A DNA stretch of 64,000 nucleotides from Nageia nagi (Eukaryota; Pinophyta): NCBI GenBank assembly GCA_050084985.1, contig JBITNC010000002.1:34534001-34598000 (forward strand). Direction: 5' to 3'. The notes below the pieces were generated by a model that ran no database searches, was not told the origin of the DNA, and was given only the letters and a program-made list of their open reading frames with translations. Below are positions 1 through 11,194 of the stretch, in pieces (position 1 is the first letter of the stretch; each line of letters starts with the position of its first letter). A program made the position numbers and the translations under genes.

Positions 1-2224
1 ACTAATAGATATTACAATATATTTTTATTTGTATATCTATAATAAAATAGGTGGAAATATATCATAGCTAAATTCAATGCGAGGAGCTGACGTGGGATGA
101 CATGAGGAAAATGAGATATACATGGTAAGTTGCTCAAGCAACCATGAGGATGTTCCCTCTCATTTTAGGATCATTTCATGATGCCATTACACAAGTGGAG
201 TATGGCGGTTATATCATTTCAAATGGGTAGAAAGTGAGTGATAGGTTAAATGCAGTTTAGACATAAAATTTATGAGATCATGTTATTGTATAGGTTTCAT
301 GTCCAATTTCTTTTCATCTTGAGACATACACTTGCGCACACATTAATAGTGGAAATTCACATCCCATAGATATATGTTGATCTTCAATAGATGTTAAAAA
401 CCTTTCCCTTTCCCTTTTCTCTAATCTAAAATCCATTTCCTAATTTATAATTAATGGTTCCCTTCTCAGTTTCATTGGTACAAGTCACTCTACACATATG
501 AAAGTAGAATTTTTCACATCCCCCTTCAAATTCAAACGAGAGAGGTTTAACAAAAATAGCTTAATGCAGTACACTTATTTACCTTTTGGAGGTGGGCTTT
601 GGATATGTGCAAGGATTGAGTTTACGATGAAATGAAAGGAAATATTATTAATGTCTATGATGGCCCAAATATGACCTAAGTGAATGAAAAAGTAGTTAAA
701 TGTTGAATATTTTCTATATTAATTAATTACTTTTATTTTAAAATGAAGCAAATTTTTGCATATAAATGTTCTAAGCCCCTCTTATTGTCTAAGAAAAACT
801 CAGAACTCTTTAGAATATACTAATTATAGTAGTAATGTTTTGTGGCTAAATATCTTTTAAAGATATAATTATAAATGGTGTAGGCTATCAAGCCTCCAAA
901 ATTCCCTTGTACTCTAATATATTGTTCCATCGTTATGCATGCATGACCCGACAAGCCATGCTATACGAGTTATATGAACTTAGATTATCCCTCTCTCCAT
1001 GCACTTCATATAACCTTGTATGTGCATGGTTTGTTGGCCCATGCCTATCATGGCATGACATTGCCCCCATGCCCATGTCAAATTAATCAAACGTAGTATA
1101 ATAGGTACTTTGACAATGTTTGAATAACCCTTAGAATATACGAATGCCATAGAGCTCATTCAATTTACAATGTTCAATTAACCTACGTCTCAACTATATT
1201 CAATCATTCGAAGTCTTAACATGGTTCGATTAATCAAGATCTAATTAGTGTTTGATTACATATGTATCAACAAACTCAAGATATAGATGATGTGCAATAG
1301 TGACGTACAGGCTAAGCATCATATGATTAACCCAAATATCGATGAAATTCAATTAATCCAAAGAATAATTATGTTTTATTAACTTCTATTTTCACGAGTT
1401 CACCACCCTGAATGCAATTTGAATATCTATCTCACATATCAAGGATTTCATTAATGGCCTAGGCTAATCGAATTGTATTTAGAGGTTTATACATTGGTCG
1501 AGTAACCCATATGTTATATCACCTTACCTCCATTTTGAATATTGCCAACCACCATACATGCATCCATTAATATGATTATTAATCGAATGTTATTTAGATG
1601 TTTATACACATTTGGATTAACCCCTAACCCATACAGTTTAGTACGTGTGAAGGATTACTAGGTTAATCGAACTTTATTTAGCCTGATAGATGAAGATGGA
1701 TTAACCCCCTTTAAATTTATGAAAATATGGTCATTCTCTTTCACATTGTTGTGTGCATGTTGGGATGTTGATGTTGAAAGGAGCTCTTGAACTTCATTTT
1801 GCATTCCATAAGTATCTACATGTCCTTAGGTTTTTTGCATACAAATTTTTATTTATTCTTCAACTTGCACTCCATGAAATTTTGCATGCATATTGCAGTT
1901 TTTAAAAAAATTCCTATGTCTTTTCTACGCTTCTACATTTTTTCATATCCTATGATAATTGCATTCCATGAGATTGCATTTCGATGAGGCATTTTATCAA
2001 AAAATTAATATGCCCTTTCAATGTATCCATTTTGTACATATTATATGATCATCTGCATCATGCATTTCAAACCTTCATTCTCTAATTCTTTCTCTTAATG
2101 GTTAGTTTTAAAACCCTCCAGCTTGAATTCCATCTCTCAATGGTTATGGTTAGTTTTAAAACAATAAGTAATTGTCCACAAGTTTAGTAAACTTCCCCTC
2201 GATGCTTAGTTGTAAAATCCTCTT
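1..2224. other. Unassigned AT-rich intergenic DNA
   Basis: No gene is supported here. Short chance reading frames occur, but none resembles a known protein. From about 1,080 to 1,700 short motifs of the type TTAATC/GATTAA preceded by GG or followed by AA recur irregularly (for example near 1,227, 1,328, 1,465, 1,614 and 1,661), suggesting an old degenerate repeat. Similar motifs appear in the dispersed repeats near 11.1 and 22.3 kb. Confidence 0.5.
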
Positions 2225-2308
2225 ACTCAATCCATTAGTAATGTATGTATAATTATTCATACCAAGAATAATGAGATAAGAGTCATTCATGCTATTAAAT
2301 TATTTACA
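2225..2308 (-). pseudogene. PPR protein remnant (small)
   Basis: On the minus strand a short reading resembles the stretch between the last PPR motif and the E motif of PLS-class pentatricopeptide repeat proteins: KYFNSM-like, then an LGMNNYT-like segment where functional proteins have a MEHY-type motif. It aligns by eye with the larger PPR pseudogene at 6,236-6,300 and with 3,255-3,345. It is too short and too diverged to be functional. The call rests on similarity to the local copies and knowledge of the family. Confidence 0.4.
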
Positions 2309-2314
2309 AAACTT

Positions 2315-3082
2315 ATGTGTTCTAAATATTTTCCATACATGTTTTTCAAGGTTGCTACCATAATTGCATACGAAAGAAATTGGCATCAAATAAATGGTTT
2401 TTGTAATCTAACAACAAATTGGTATGAATTCCTAGAGAGATTATGCTATGATTTTGCAACACAACCATCATTTCATGGTATTCAAAGACTTTTCCAAAAT
2501 AAATAATTTACTAGAAAAAACTTCATTCCATTTACGCAATAAATATCCTTTAACAAATAAATAGTAATTACTGCATGAACATTGTAAATCCTTTTAAATG
2601 GTGAAAATAGTTTTCATCTCTAACAATAATTTATTATGTAATAATTTTAGAAAGAATCTTTATATTAGAGTGAAAATTAGTGCATCTACTAACAAAGGCG
2701 TCAAATCGAGGCTGTGAACCTTATTTGAAGAAATGTAAGGATCTTTTCATGTCTTCAAAGAAATATGAGACTTTATCCTTAAACTAAAAAAGATATCAAA
2801 GATTTAAAGTTTTTGGAAGAAATAAAATTACTTGTATGCTCCCTTTAGACGAAAGCATCATAGTATCGATCTAATTTCCTTTTAGTAACATGTATACAAT
2901 TGATGAAAACCTAGTGGGTGTATTTTTCATATTCAAATGATTTAATACTTACACAGATTTATGAAAAATAAGTATATTGTGAAAATATTTGAGTCCATTG
3001 GAATGAAATTGTGATAAAAAAAAATCTTAATGAATTGGGATATAACCTTATGAAAATCTTCGAAACATTTCATTTGTTGAAC
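2315..3082. other. No recognisable gene
   Basis: AT-rich sequence. A 63-codon frame at 2,315-2,506 (+) is not similar to anything I recognise and lacks coding support. Nothing else is seen. Confidence 0.4.
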
Positions 3083-3095
3083 ACTATTGAAGTCA

Positions 3096-3171
3096 AATTT
3101 GTGTAACATTGTTGATTTTGGATGTCCACATTCATTTTCATCTACTTGAATTCAAAGCACTAAATATTTTA
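3096..3171. repeat. Dispersed repeat, copy 1 (pair with 7,346-7,425)
   Basis: About 75 bp beginning AATTTGTGTAACATTGTTGA and ending in an A-run is nearly identical to 7,346-7,425 in the same orientation. Both copies sit next to PPR-derived sequence, but the PPR pieces run in opposite directions relative to the repeat. It may be part of a small mobile element or an old segmental duplication. Confidence 0.7.
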
Positions 3172-3254
3172 AAAAAAAAAGTCAAGTAATAATATGAATG
3201 TATATTAAGTGATCTAATAAGATAAAAAAATTGATGTTTAGCAAGAAGAATGTT

Positions 3255-3345
3255 ATTGCAACATGAAAATACTTTAATAGCATGAGTGATTTGTATTGAA
3301 TTATTCTTGGTATGAATCATTATACATGCAATGTTGATGGACTAA
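3255..3345 (+). pseudogene. PPR protein remnant (small)
   Basis: Plus-strand reading gives KYFNSMSDLY, a stop, then LGMNHYTCNVDGL, matching the segment of PLS-type PPR proteins that normally reads YFxxMSxxY...MxHYxCMVDLLGRAG. It is a mirror-orientation relative of the pseudogene at 6.0-6.4 kb. Internal stops and its small size make it a relic. Confidence 0.45.
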
Positions 3346-3349
3346 TATA

Positions 3350-4965
3350 TTTTTAAAATACATAGGCAGAAGAAAACTTTGAGTTGTTACAATTTATGGT
3401 TTGGCTTGTGGTGGCAACATTTAACTTAGCAATGGTTGGTATTTATTTTTGCATTTCTTTATATAATAATATTAGAATTATGCAAGTATACAATTTACTT
3501 ATTATATTTTGATCTCCTTCACTTGCGATAGGTTGACATTGACTATGCACATGTTATATAAGGTGAATGGAATACTAATAGGAGGAGTGGCAAGTTAAGA
3601 TACCACTATGAGGTTGATACATATCATATTTACCCATCCATAATAATTTGGTCACGTATGATTTTTAATAATAATAGGAAGGACTCTTATAATGGTTTAC
3701 CACCTATATCGAAAATGAAAAGGGGTAGGTTGGCAACAACCTCAAAACCATCAACATATAGTAAAACGAAATACTTGTAAAGAAAATAGAATCTTGAACA
3801 TGTATTTTTCAATCAACATAAATCCAAACAAAATAGATTGGTGAAGGTTGAAATGAATAAAGAGCAAGAGACTTTATATTTAGAACTATCAATGGAAGTA
3901 CAGGAAGAGATTACTAGAGAAATGATTAACTATAATATCCATGAAAAGAGAGAAACTCATTGGAAGTGATATTTGATAAAGGAACACATAAAGTTATTGT
4001 ATTATTTTTTACTAATCAGGTTTTTATAGGTATTTTCATATCTAGTGCATTGATATATATTTTCTATGATTAGGGTGCACCATTACTTGTATACTGGGAA
4101 GAATTGAAATAACAATCTTCTATACACTTCAAAGATTTTGGATATGTTGATAGAAGTGATTTCACATTCTTTGATAATGAATATGCCAATACTATAGAAG
4201 GGAGAAATGCTAGCAATGAAAATACATCACTATATAATACCCCATGTAAAGAGGTGAGCATATGATTTGCATTTATGTTCTTCAATATTGCAATATTTTT
4301 TGAAATTGATAATGTCATTTTTTTGTACTCCATTTATTTTGCTCCATGAAGAAATATGTTGAGATCAATGCATTGCTAGAGAATGCTCCACCTCCTCCTG
4401 TTAAAAACTATTTTTGTGTTATTATTCAAAGATAGGAGGTGAGCATATAACAATGTATTTTAATGACATTAAATAATGTTCCTATTGTAGGAAATGAGAA
4501 AATAAATCATATTATAAATTATATACCTTGATCTTGATCAGGATACCAGTATTATTTGTTCAAGATACTACCACTTAATATGCAAATGAAGGAATTAAAA
4601 ATGTCACTTAGAAGGTGAGCATGTGGGTCAAGGAATCAATAATGTCATTTTTTGGAATGATACCAATTAGAAATGACAATGTTGTTCTACTAAATTCTTG
4701 GTTGAATTTATGATTTATGATTTACTACCATTTGGTATTCATTTTTAAATACTCTTATTCCTTTCTAACTAGATGCTCCAAAAATAATTTAATCTTATGA
4801 TATTAAACATTTATGGAGATTGATCCTCTCATATAGACATCTTTTTTTTAGGATGTGGGTATAGGAATGACTAGCATTGCCAATGTAAATGAAGGAAATG
4901 GAAATGCAAATGAAGAGAATGTGAGATAGGAAAATACTACATATATAGTAAAGAATTTAGATATA
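3350..4965. other. Unassigned AT-rich DNA
   Basis: One frame of about 60 codons near 3,792-3,968 (+) is rich in Glu/Lys and open, but I cannot assign it. A loose motif reading GGTGAGCATAT or GGTGAGCATGT recurs near 4,252, 4,438 and 4,614, pointing to another degenerate duplication. No supported gene. Confidence 0.4.
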
Positions 4966-4969
4966 AATG

Positions 4970-5700
4970 CATATTAAGGTGATGTGAAAAAGGAATATAT
5001 CACTCAACTAGTAACAACTAAACTTGTATTGTTGTATTTATCATTGTACTTAGTTTAATATTTATCCTTGTATTTATCATAATTCTATGTGACATAGGAA
5101 AATGGGACACATGAAAATGAAGGGAATCAAACACATGAAAATGTTACAAAAATGACAAAGAAAATATATGAAATGTAGATGAAGGGGACATGAAAAAGGA
5201 ATGTGTCACTCAATCAGTAACAGCTGAACTCATATTGTTGTATTTATCATTATACTTAGCTTAATTTTTAGCATTATATTTATCATAGTTCTATGTTACA
5301 CAAGATAGTGCTACAAAGGAAATAAAGAGTTTGAATACAAATGTAGATGAAGGGAAATAGACATAGGAAAATGAAGAAAATATAGATCATGGCACTTTAA
5401 ATCAAGTATAAAGTTCATTTGTATTACCACTCAAGAGCTAGTCTTCCAATGACTTCTTATTTGTATTACCACTTTGAATCAAGACATATGTTTTATCTGT
5501 AGCAATGCACTTTATGATGTATAGTTTGCAATTTTATATCTATTTACCTTGTTTGTTTAAGAAAATATTATAGAAATGATATAGAAGAATGTGTCACTCA
5601 ATTGGTAATAGTTGAATTCAAATTATCGTATTTATCATTATACTTAGCTTAATATTTATCATTTTATTTATCATAATTCTACGTTATACAAGAAAGTGCT
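4970..5700. repeat. Three copies of a ~120-bp repeat
   Basis: Three related segments occur at about 4,971-5,098, 5,183-5,305 and 5,577-5,700. Each runs from GAAAAAGGAAT or a similar start through ATATCACTCAA/TGTCACTCAA, then a TTGTATTTATCATT...ACTTAG block, then ATTTATCATA(A/G)TTCTA. Spacing is irregular (about 210 and 395 bp), so these are imperfect direct duplications rather than a regular satellite. The intervening DNA repeats AATGAAG/AATGCA-type motifs that read as Asn/Glu-rich peptide with many stops. Function unknown. Confidence 0.7.
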
Positions 5701-5839
5701 ATAGAAGAAATAAAGAGTTTGAATTGAAATGCAAATTAAGGGAAAGGAAAAAATGAAAATGAAGAAAATGCATATTGTAACACTTTGAATTAGGTATTTA
5801 ATTCATTTGTTCTACATTTTCTATAGATCTCCTATATTT

Positions 5840-6560
5840 TCTATAGATCTAATTTTCTATAGATCTCCTGTATTTTTTAGTGTGATTTATCACATGTGAG
5901 AAAATAATGTACTCTTTTATCAACTTCAATCCAACTACATCCAAGTGTCTTTTTGATTCCTCTATCTTTCATCAATATTCTTACTCTTTGAACATCATCC
6001 CAGTTTCCCACTTCAACATAAATATTTTAAATAATAACATAATATGGAGAATATTTAGGCTCCAATAAAAAAAGGATTATTACCAAAACTTCCCCTATTC
6101 CTACATTCTTATGCAATCTACAAGCACCAAGTAGACAAATCCATACAACCAATTTAGGTTTCATAGGTATCTTGATAATGAAGTTCAAAGCTTCCTCAAG
6201 ATAGCCTGCATGGCCAATAAGTTCAACAATGCATGCATAATGATTCATCCTAGGAAGAATGCAATAAGGCCACTCATGTTATTAAAATATTTACAACCAT
6301 TAACCAATAGACTTGCATGTTTGCATGCAAGTAGACCACATACAAAAGTTATGTTGTTATGGTTAGATCCCAAGTGCTTCATCAGATCAAAGAATTCAAT
6401 ATCATCATTGTTGTATCCATGAATTGCATATCCTTTAATCATTGCATTCTATTAAATTGTGTCTACTTCATGCATCTTGTCAAACAATTTCTAGGCCTTG
6501 TGTATTCTTTTTATAAATGCCTCAAAATGAACCTTTATGTATTTAATAAATCATTTTAGT
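5840..6560 (-). pseudogene. PLS-class PPR protein pseudogene, C-terminal part (copy 1)
   Basis: Pentatricopeptide repeat proteins of the PLS class bind organellar RNA and act in editing and processing. On the minus strand, from high to low coordinate, the reading gives KLFDKMHEVDTI, MIKGYAIHGY, ITFVCGLLACKHASLL, HYACIVELIGHAGYLEEAL, VVWICLLGACRLHKNV, then an E-type motif with NWDDVQRVRILMKDRGIKK, GCSWIEV and finally IQEIYRK. This is the expected order of the last PPR motifs followed by the E region. A frameshift lies near 6,245, and stops lie near 6,010 and 6,510, so it is not functional. A triplicated TTTTCTATAGATCT motif at about 5,815-5,876 overlaps its end. The N-terminal part continues at 7,150-7,330 after an unrelated interval. 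Confidence 0.85.
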
Positions 6561-6564
6561 CCCT

Positions 6565-7145
6565 TAATAGATTATTATGTAAAAAGAGATTAAAAATATA
6601 TAAAAGAGGTTTAGGCCATGTATTTGACCCTTGTGGATTGTACAAGGGGTCAAAATATCAAATTCATGTAAACTTATATCATATATAAAGGCATCATTTG
6701 ATGACCTATAGATCATGAGCGAATCATGGGAAAATAATCATTTCAAGCTAATACAAGGATTATCAATTAAAGATCATTTGAAGGATTGCAAATTGCTTTA
6801 TCTATCTACATTGTGCATCTATTATTCTGTAAGTTCCCATGTATGTCCATAATTTGATTATTCACTTATCGCTACATTCTTGTTCACATCTATAATTTCA
6901 CATATCTTATGTTGTTAATTGTGTGCCAATTTTAGGATGCCAATGGCATACTTGTTCATGAATGTATGCTCTATCTTTTATGTATTTTATGATTAATGGA
7001 ATGAATATAGAATCTAAGTAAACACTAATGCATTCACGCTACATGTTATTGCCATATTTCTAATATATGCATCAATATTTACAAAGTAGAGCAATAGTGC
7101 ATTAATCAACCCCATTTTCATTAATTACATTATTTAGCTACTACA
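6565..7145. other. Interval splitting the PPR pseudogene
   Basis: About 580 bp without PPR similarity separates the C-terminal portion (5,840-6,560) from the upstream portion (7,150-7,330). It is absent from the parallel copy at 7,430-7,830, where the same two PPR segments are contiguous, so it is likely an insertion. I could not identify terminal repeats or a target duplication. Confidence 0.5.
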
Positions 7146-7149
7146 CTTT

Positions 7150-7330
7150 CACATTTTACATACATGTCTATCAGGGCACTCATGATCACAACATTCGATG
7201 AAAAACCATTTTCAACTACTCTTTTATGTATGTCTATACCTCTTTCTAGAGCTACCATGGTGGCACATATCATAAGAATGTTGAAAAGGTTACAAAGTTT
7301 GGCTTTACTCTTGACAATTTCATTTGTGTA
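7150..7330 (-). pseudogene. PPR pseudogene copy 1, upstream part
   Basis: Minus-strand reading with frameshifts gives MKLSRVKPNFVTFS, then a CATMVALERGIDIHKRVVENG-like S motif, then SNVVIMSALIDMYVKCES. This is a standard PLS-class order (L motif, then the S motif ending ALIDMYxKCxS). It matches the neighbouring copy 7,430-7,830 closely and is not intact. Confidence 0.75.
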
Positions 7331-7345
7331 ATACTATAGAATTTG

Positions 7346-7425
7346 AATTTGTGTAACATTGTTGATTTTGGATGTCTAGATTCATTTTCATCTACATGAA
7401 TTCAAAGCAACAAATATTTAAAAAA
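7346..7425. repeat. Dispersed repeat, copy 2 (pair with 3,096-3,171)
   Basis: Same ~75-bp unit as 3,096-3,171, in the same orientation. It lies exactly between the two PPR pseudogene copies, so it may mark the junction of the tandem PPR duplication. Confidence 0.7.
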
Positions 7426-7429
7426 TATA

Positions 7430-7830
7430 TATACAAAAGTTATGTTGTTAGGGTTAGATCCCAAGTGCTTCATCAAATCAAAGAGTTTAATGGCATCCTC
7501 GCTATAGCCATGAATTGTATATCCTCTAAGCATTACATTCCATGAAACTATGTCTACTTCATGCATCTTATCAAATAATACCTAGGCTTTATATAGACTT
7601 ACATATTTTTTATACATGTCTATCAAGGCACTCATGACCACAACATTCAATGAAAAACCATTTTAAACTACTCTTTGAAGTATGTTTGTACCTTTTTCTA
7701 GAGCTCCTATGGTGGCACATGCTGGAAGAATATTAGAAAAGGTTATAGAGTCTAACTTTACTCCTAACAATTGCATTTCCTTGAAAGTATCTAGGGTTTT
7801 TCTCAAAAAAATCATTTTGTGTATATCATA
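7430..7830 (-). pseudogene. PLS-class PPR protein pseudogene (copy 2)
   Basis: The minus strand holds one nearly open frame of about 130 codons with only two or three stops. It reads FKEMQLLGVKLDSITFSNIL, PACATIGALEKG, GFSLNVVVMSALIDMY, VLFDKMHEVDIVSWNVML, GYTIHGYSEDAIKLFDLM and NPNNITFVY. These are consecutive P, L and S motifs of a plant PPR protein. It lacks the upstream repeats and the C-terminal E region seen in copy 1, so it is a truncated tandem duplicate. The stops and truncation indicate a pseudogene. Similarity to copy 1 is high over 6,340-6,500 and 7,150-7,330. Confidence 0.85.
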
Positions 7831-8099
7831 AGCTCAATTCCATGACATGCTAAATATTATCTTATACATACTATCTAATACTCCATTTCTTTTGGTCTAT
7901 GCATACACTTGGTGAATATGCATAAACTAATTTAGATGCAAATGACATTGATTATGGTTTGGGTTAAAATCCCACATCCTCATAAAATATCACAAAATAG
8001 GTGATGCATCAATTTCAATATATCAATTTTAATCTAAAGCAAATTTATTGTATCAATTTAATTACTTACCATGTTTGACTATAATTATCATTTTAATGG

Positions 8100-8230
8100 T
8101 TCCATGCATGTCCAAGGTGGAGGTATTTTTCCAAGGTTACCCAATCTGGTAGATTTTACCAGTAATAATACTAATGTATTATTCTAATCTAGATACCTAA
8201 GTATCTAATATCTAATGTATTATTCTAACA
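8100..8230 (-). repeat. Partial Copia LTR (family E-like)
   Basis: Read on the minus strand, the sequence begins TGTTAGAATAATACATTAGA immediately after a purine tract (GTGGAGGGAA, 8,231-8,240), as expected for a 3' LTR next to its polypurine tract. The LTR of family E at 48,883 starts with a related sequence. It contains a perfect palindrome TAGATAC-CTAA-GTATCTA at 8,190-8,207, and the opening motif TTAGAATAATACATTAG is duplicated. I could not trace the LTR beyond about 8,100. Confidence 0.6.
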
Positions 8231-9980
8231 TTCCCTCCACATAATACATTAGGTTATCAAAGAACAACAGAGGAAGCACTAGAAGTATTTAAACTTTCCA
8301 TAATCAATGAATTTATGAAAATATTTGCAATTTGTTCTTTTGTGGAAATATAGCAAAGTTGAATGTTGTGTAATAAAACATGGTCCAAATAAAGTGCACT
8401 CATATCTCAATGTGTTTGGTATGCTCATGAAAAATAGGATTACAAACCAATTTCAGTACACTCTAATTGTTGTAATGTAGAATGGTGGGATGATTCTATG
8501 ATATTTCAATATCTAATAAAATGTGATGCAACTATATTACATCACAAACAACATCTATAGTAGCACAGTATTCCAACTCTATGGTAGATTTATAAGTGAT
8601 ACTCTATTTTTTTCTACCCTAAGAAATCAGTCTGGATCTAAGGAAGAACACATATATTATTGTTGATCTCTTATCAACCAAGGATCCTTCTTAATCTGCA
8701 TCCATGTATCCAATCAAGAACTTATCATTCTTCTTATACTTAAGGCCATAACTATTAGAACCATAGATGTATCTCAACACATGTTTGTTTGTTGTCCAAT
8801 GTGCTTTCTTAGGTTCATGTATAAACCTAGAAAGATAGCTAACCACATAAAAAATATCTAACTTGGGTATATAATAAGTAAATTAATCCTCCAATCAACT
8901 GACGATAAAGACTTGCATTTACCAATGGAGAACTATCTTACTCTGATAGATGTAAACTTGATTCAATAGGCATGGACATAGGTTGGCAATCTATCATCCT
9001 AAGGTTCTCCAACAAACTCTTGGTATACTTCATCTTTGAAAAAAATATTTGATCCTGCATCTGCTAGACCTATAATCCAAAGCAATAATCAAGTAAACCA
9101 AGATAAGTTATGTCAAATGATTTTTTAGGTCATCCTTACAAGATATGATCAACTCCTCAATACTAACCAAGATGACTAAATCATTAACATACACTACAAC
9201 TATGGCTATCTGCCCCTAATGTTGTCCAAGGTAGAGATTATGAATGTAAAGGCTTCTAACAAATTCATGTTGTAGGAGGTGTTCTTAAATATTGATGTAC
9301 AAGGCCCTTGGAGCTTATGTCAGACTATATAGACTTTATTAATCTAGACACATTTCCCTATATTGAATCAATAACAAATCCTTTAGGTTGTTGCATGTAG
9401 ACTTCCTCCTCTAAATCTTTATTCAAGAAGGCACTCTTCACATCCATTTGATGTACTTTCAAACCAAACTATGCAACCATTGCAAAATTAATTTTGATTA
9501 TCTTTATCTTGGCTATAGGAGCAAATGTCTCCTCATAGTCTATACCTTCCTCTTGGACATATCCCTTGGCAACTAGTCAAGCCTTGTGCTTATCAAGTGT
9601 TCCATTAGCTTTGTACTTTGTTTTGAACATCCATTCATATCTAATAGCCTTCTTACCAGGTGGAAGATCTATCAGCTTCCACATGCCATTCTTCATCAAA
9701 GCATCATATTCATCATCCATGGTGGATTTCCAATGTGGTAGCTCAAGGGCTTCACGAACTATTTTAGGTTCAAGAGTATTCACTATTGTGCTCATCAATG
9801 CTAAATTCATTTTCTTACAATCCATGTTGTGTGTTCTTTAACAAGTCATGTTGTGTCTCCTTGATCTAGATGTGGAAGTGTTAGGTAGGGCACTTTATGT
9901 GAATCATCTATGAGCTAGGTCCAAATTTGACTTCCCTATAGTCATTCCATCCTATGTGGGAATACTTCTTAGAAAATGGT
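8231..9980 (-). pseudogene. Copia pol remnant (RT and RNase H)
   Basis: A minus-strand Ty1/Copia polyprotein relic. At the high-coordinate end an open stretch (9,577-9,825) reads LPHWKSTMDDEYDALMKNGMW, then LIDLPPGKKAI and KTKYKANGTLDKHKA, the start of the reverse transcriptase domain. Further on come fragments of the RNase H end, including HEPKKAHWTTNKHVLRYIYG near 8,780-8,830 and EYCATID near 8,570. Multiple stops and frameshifts break it. It is oriented toward the LTR start at 8,230, so this is the 3' part of one element whose 5' part is missing. The same family occurs on the plus strand at 47,820-48,870. Confidence 0.85.
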
Positions 9981-9984
9981 GAAA

Positions 9985-10955
9985 TAGGTGTTTATGTAGT
10001 TAGTTGGGATGCTCATTTTTTATTTTAATGGTCGAAGAGGATGTATAATAGGTAATTTATACTGATGGATATCATTTGCAAGATGATAGCATAAAAGGTT
10101 TTATATTGAAATTTGACATGAAAATATAATTGTATGAGAATGGAAAATTAAAATGCATAGGTAAGGAATCTGATAAAGAGTACTTCACTAAATTTTTGAC
10201 ACAACATCAATTGGAGGAAGTGTACAAAAATATGACCCAAGATCATAATGTTGTAATTTTCACTCAACTTGATATCATATGAAGGACCCGATAGTGAAGA
10301 ACATAATGAATGTACATAGAACACATCCAAGAGAACAAAACACACTGGTGTAAATCTCCATGGGTTGATCCTAAAATAACAAAAGAAGTAGATACAAAAT
10401 CAAACTAATCTTGCAAGGAATAAGAAGGATAGACATTTAGTATAATACATTTTATATATGTGTATGTATATCTTTTGATAATCTAAAATTATGTATATGT
10501 ATGTATGTTATGTATGGAGTATATTTGATGTATGTATTTTGGTAACCTAAAACTATTTGACTATATTATGTGCTTCAATAGAGTTTTATGAGAGTAATTC
10601 ATATTGGTAGAAAGTTTATCAATTTGATCGATAAGTGATGAGATTGTATGATTTTTATGAAACTATGAGTGATAAAAAACTATAGGTTGGACTTCAAAGG
10701 CAAAGAAGATGGAGGTGGTTTTATGGCCATCTATATTTACCTTTATTAATATTTTCTTTGATTTCAAAGTATGAATGTAATGTGAATAGGGTTTCTTTAA
10801 TGAAATAGATGAATAGAGGATTTTGGGATGATGATATCTTTTATTAAATGAAGTTGAGGAAATGTTCTTGTAGTAAGAGTGACAATCATACACCTATTCA
10901 TATTGACATCATTTTAGTGGGTAAGTGAAGTTTTGAGAAAAATTTGCATTTCTTG
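9985..10955. other. Unassigned AT-rich DNA
   Basis: No supported gene. Contains runs of ATGTATGTAT-type sequence around 10,455-10,540. Short frames here have no recognisable similarity. Confidence 0.4.
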
Positions 10956-10961
10956 ATGTAA

Positions 10962-11027
10962 GCAAGTTTTGAACAAAATTTGCATTTCTTTCATTTTATA
11001 GAAATGCAAATTTTGATCAAAACTTGC
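10962..11027. repeat. 28-bp-arm inverted repeat (hairpin)
   Basis: Arm 10,962-10,989 starts GCAAGTTTTGAACAAAATTT. Arm 11,000-11,027 is its reverse complement with a single mismatch (27 of 28). The loop is the 10 bases 10,990-10,999. A third, direct, partial copy of the arm lies just upstream at about 10,929-10,953. It could be the core of a foldback element, or encode a small hairpin RNA; no other evidence is available. Confidence 0.85.
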
Positions 11028-11074
11028 ATATTGAAAGAGTGCATTTTTTTTGTAACACCAATAGTTATAATCAA

Positions 11075-11190
11075 ACTATGTATATGAGAGGCTTTAATTG
11101 AAGTACATCTATGGCAAAGTTAATCAATCATCATCTATGATAGGGTTAATAGAACATCATTATAGGGGTTAAATAAGTTGGGTATAACCC
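11075..11190. repeat. Dispersed repeat with GGTTAAT motifs (copy 1)
   Basis: This segment, from about AATCAAACTATGTATATGAG to GGGTATAACCC, matches 22,290-22,410 over its length with scattered differences. Internally it is a loose ~30-bp tandem repeat of the type GTTAATCAAnCATCATCTAT. The two copies lie on either side of element A. Confidence 0.6.
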
Positions 11191-11194
11191 AAAA

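Noticed and set aside
2315-2506. 63-codon plus-strand frame as a transposase fragment
   Set aside because: No catalytic motif or family similarity could be identified.
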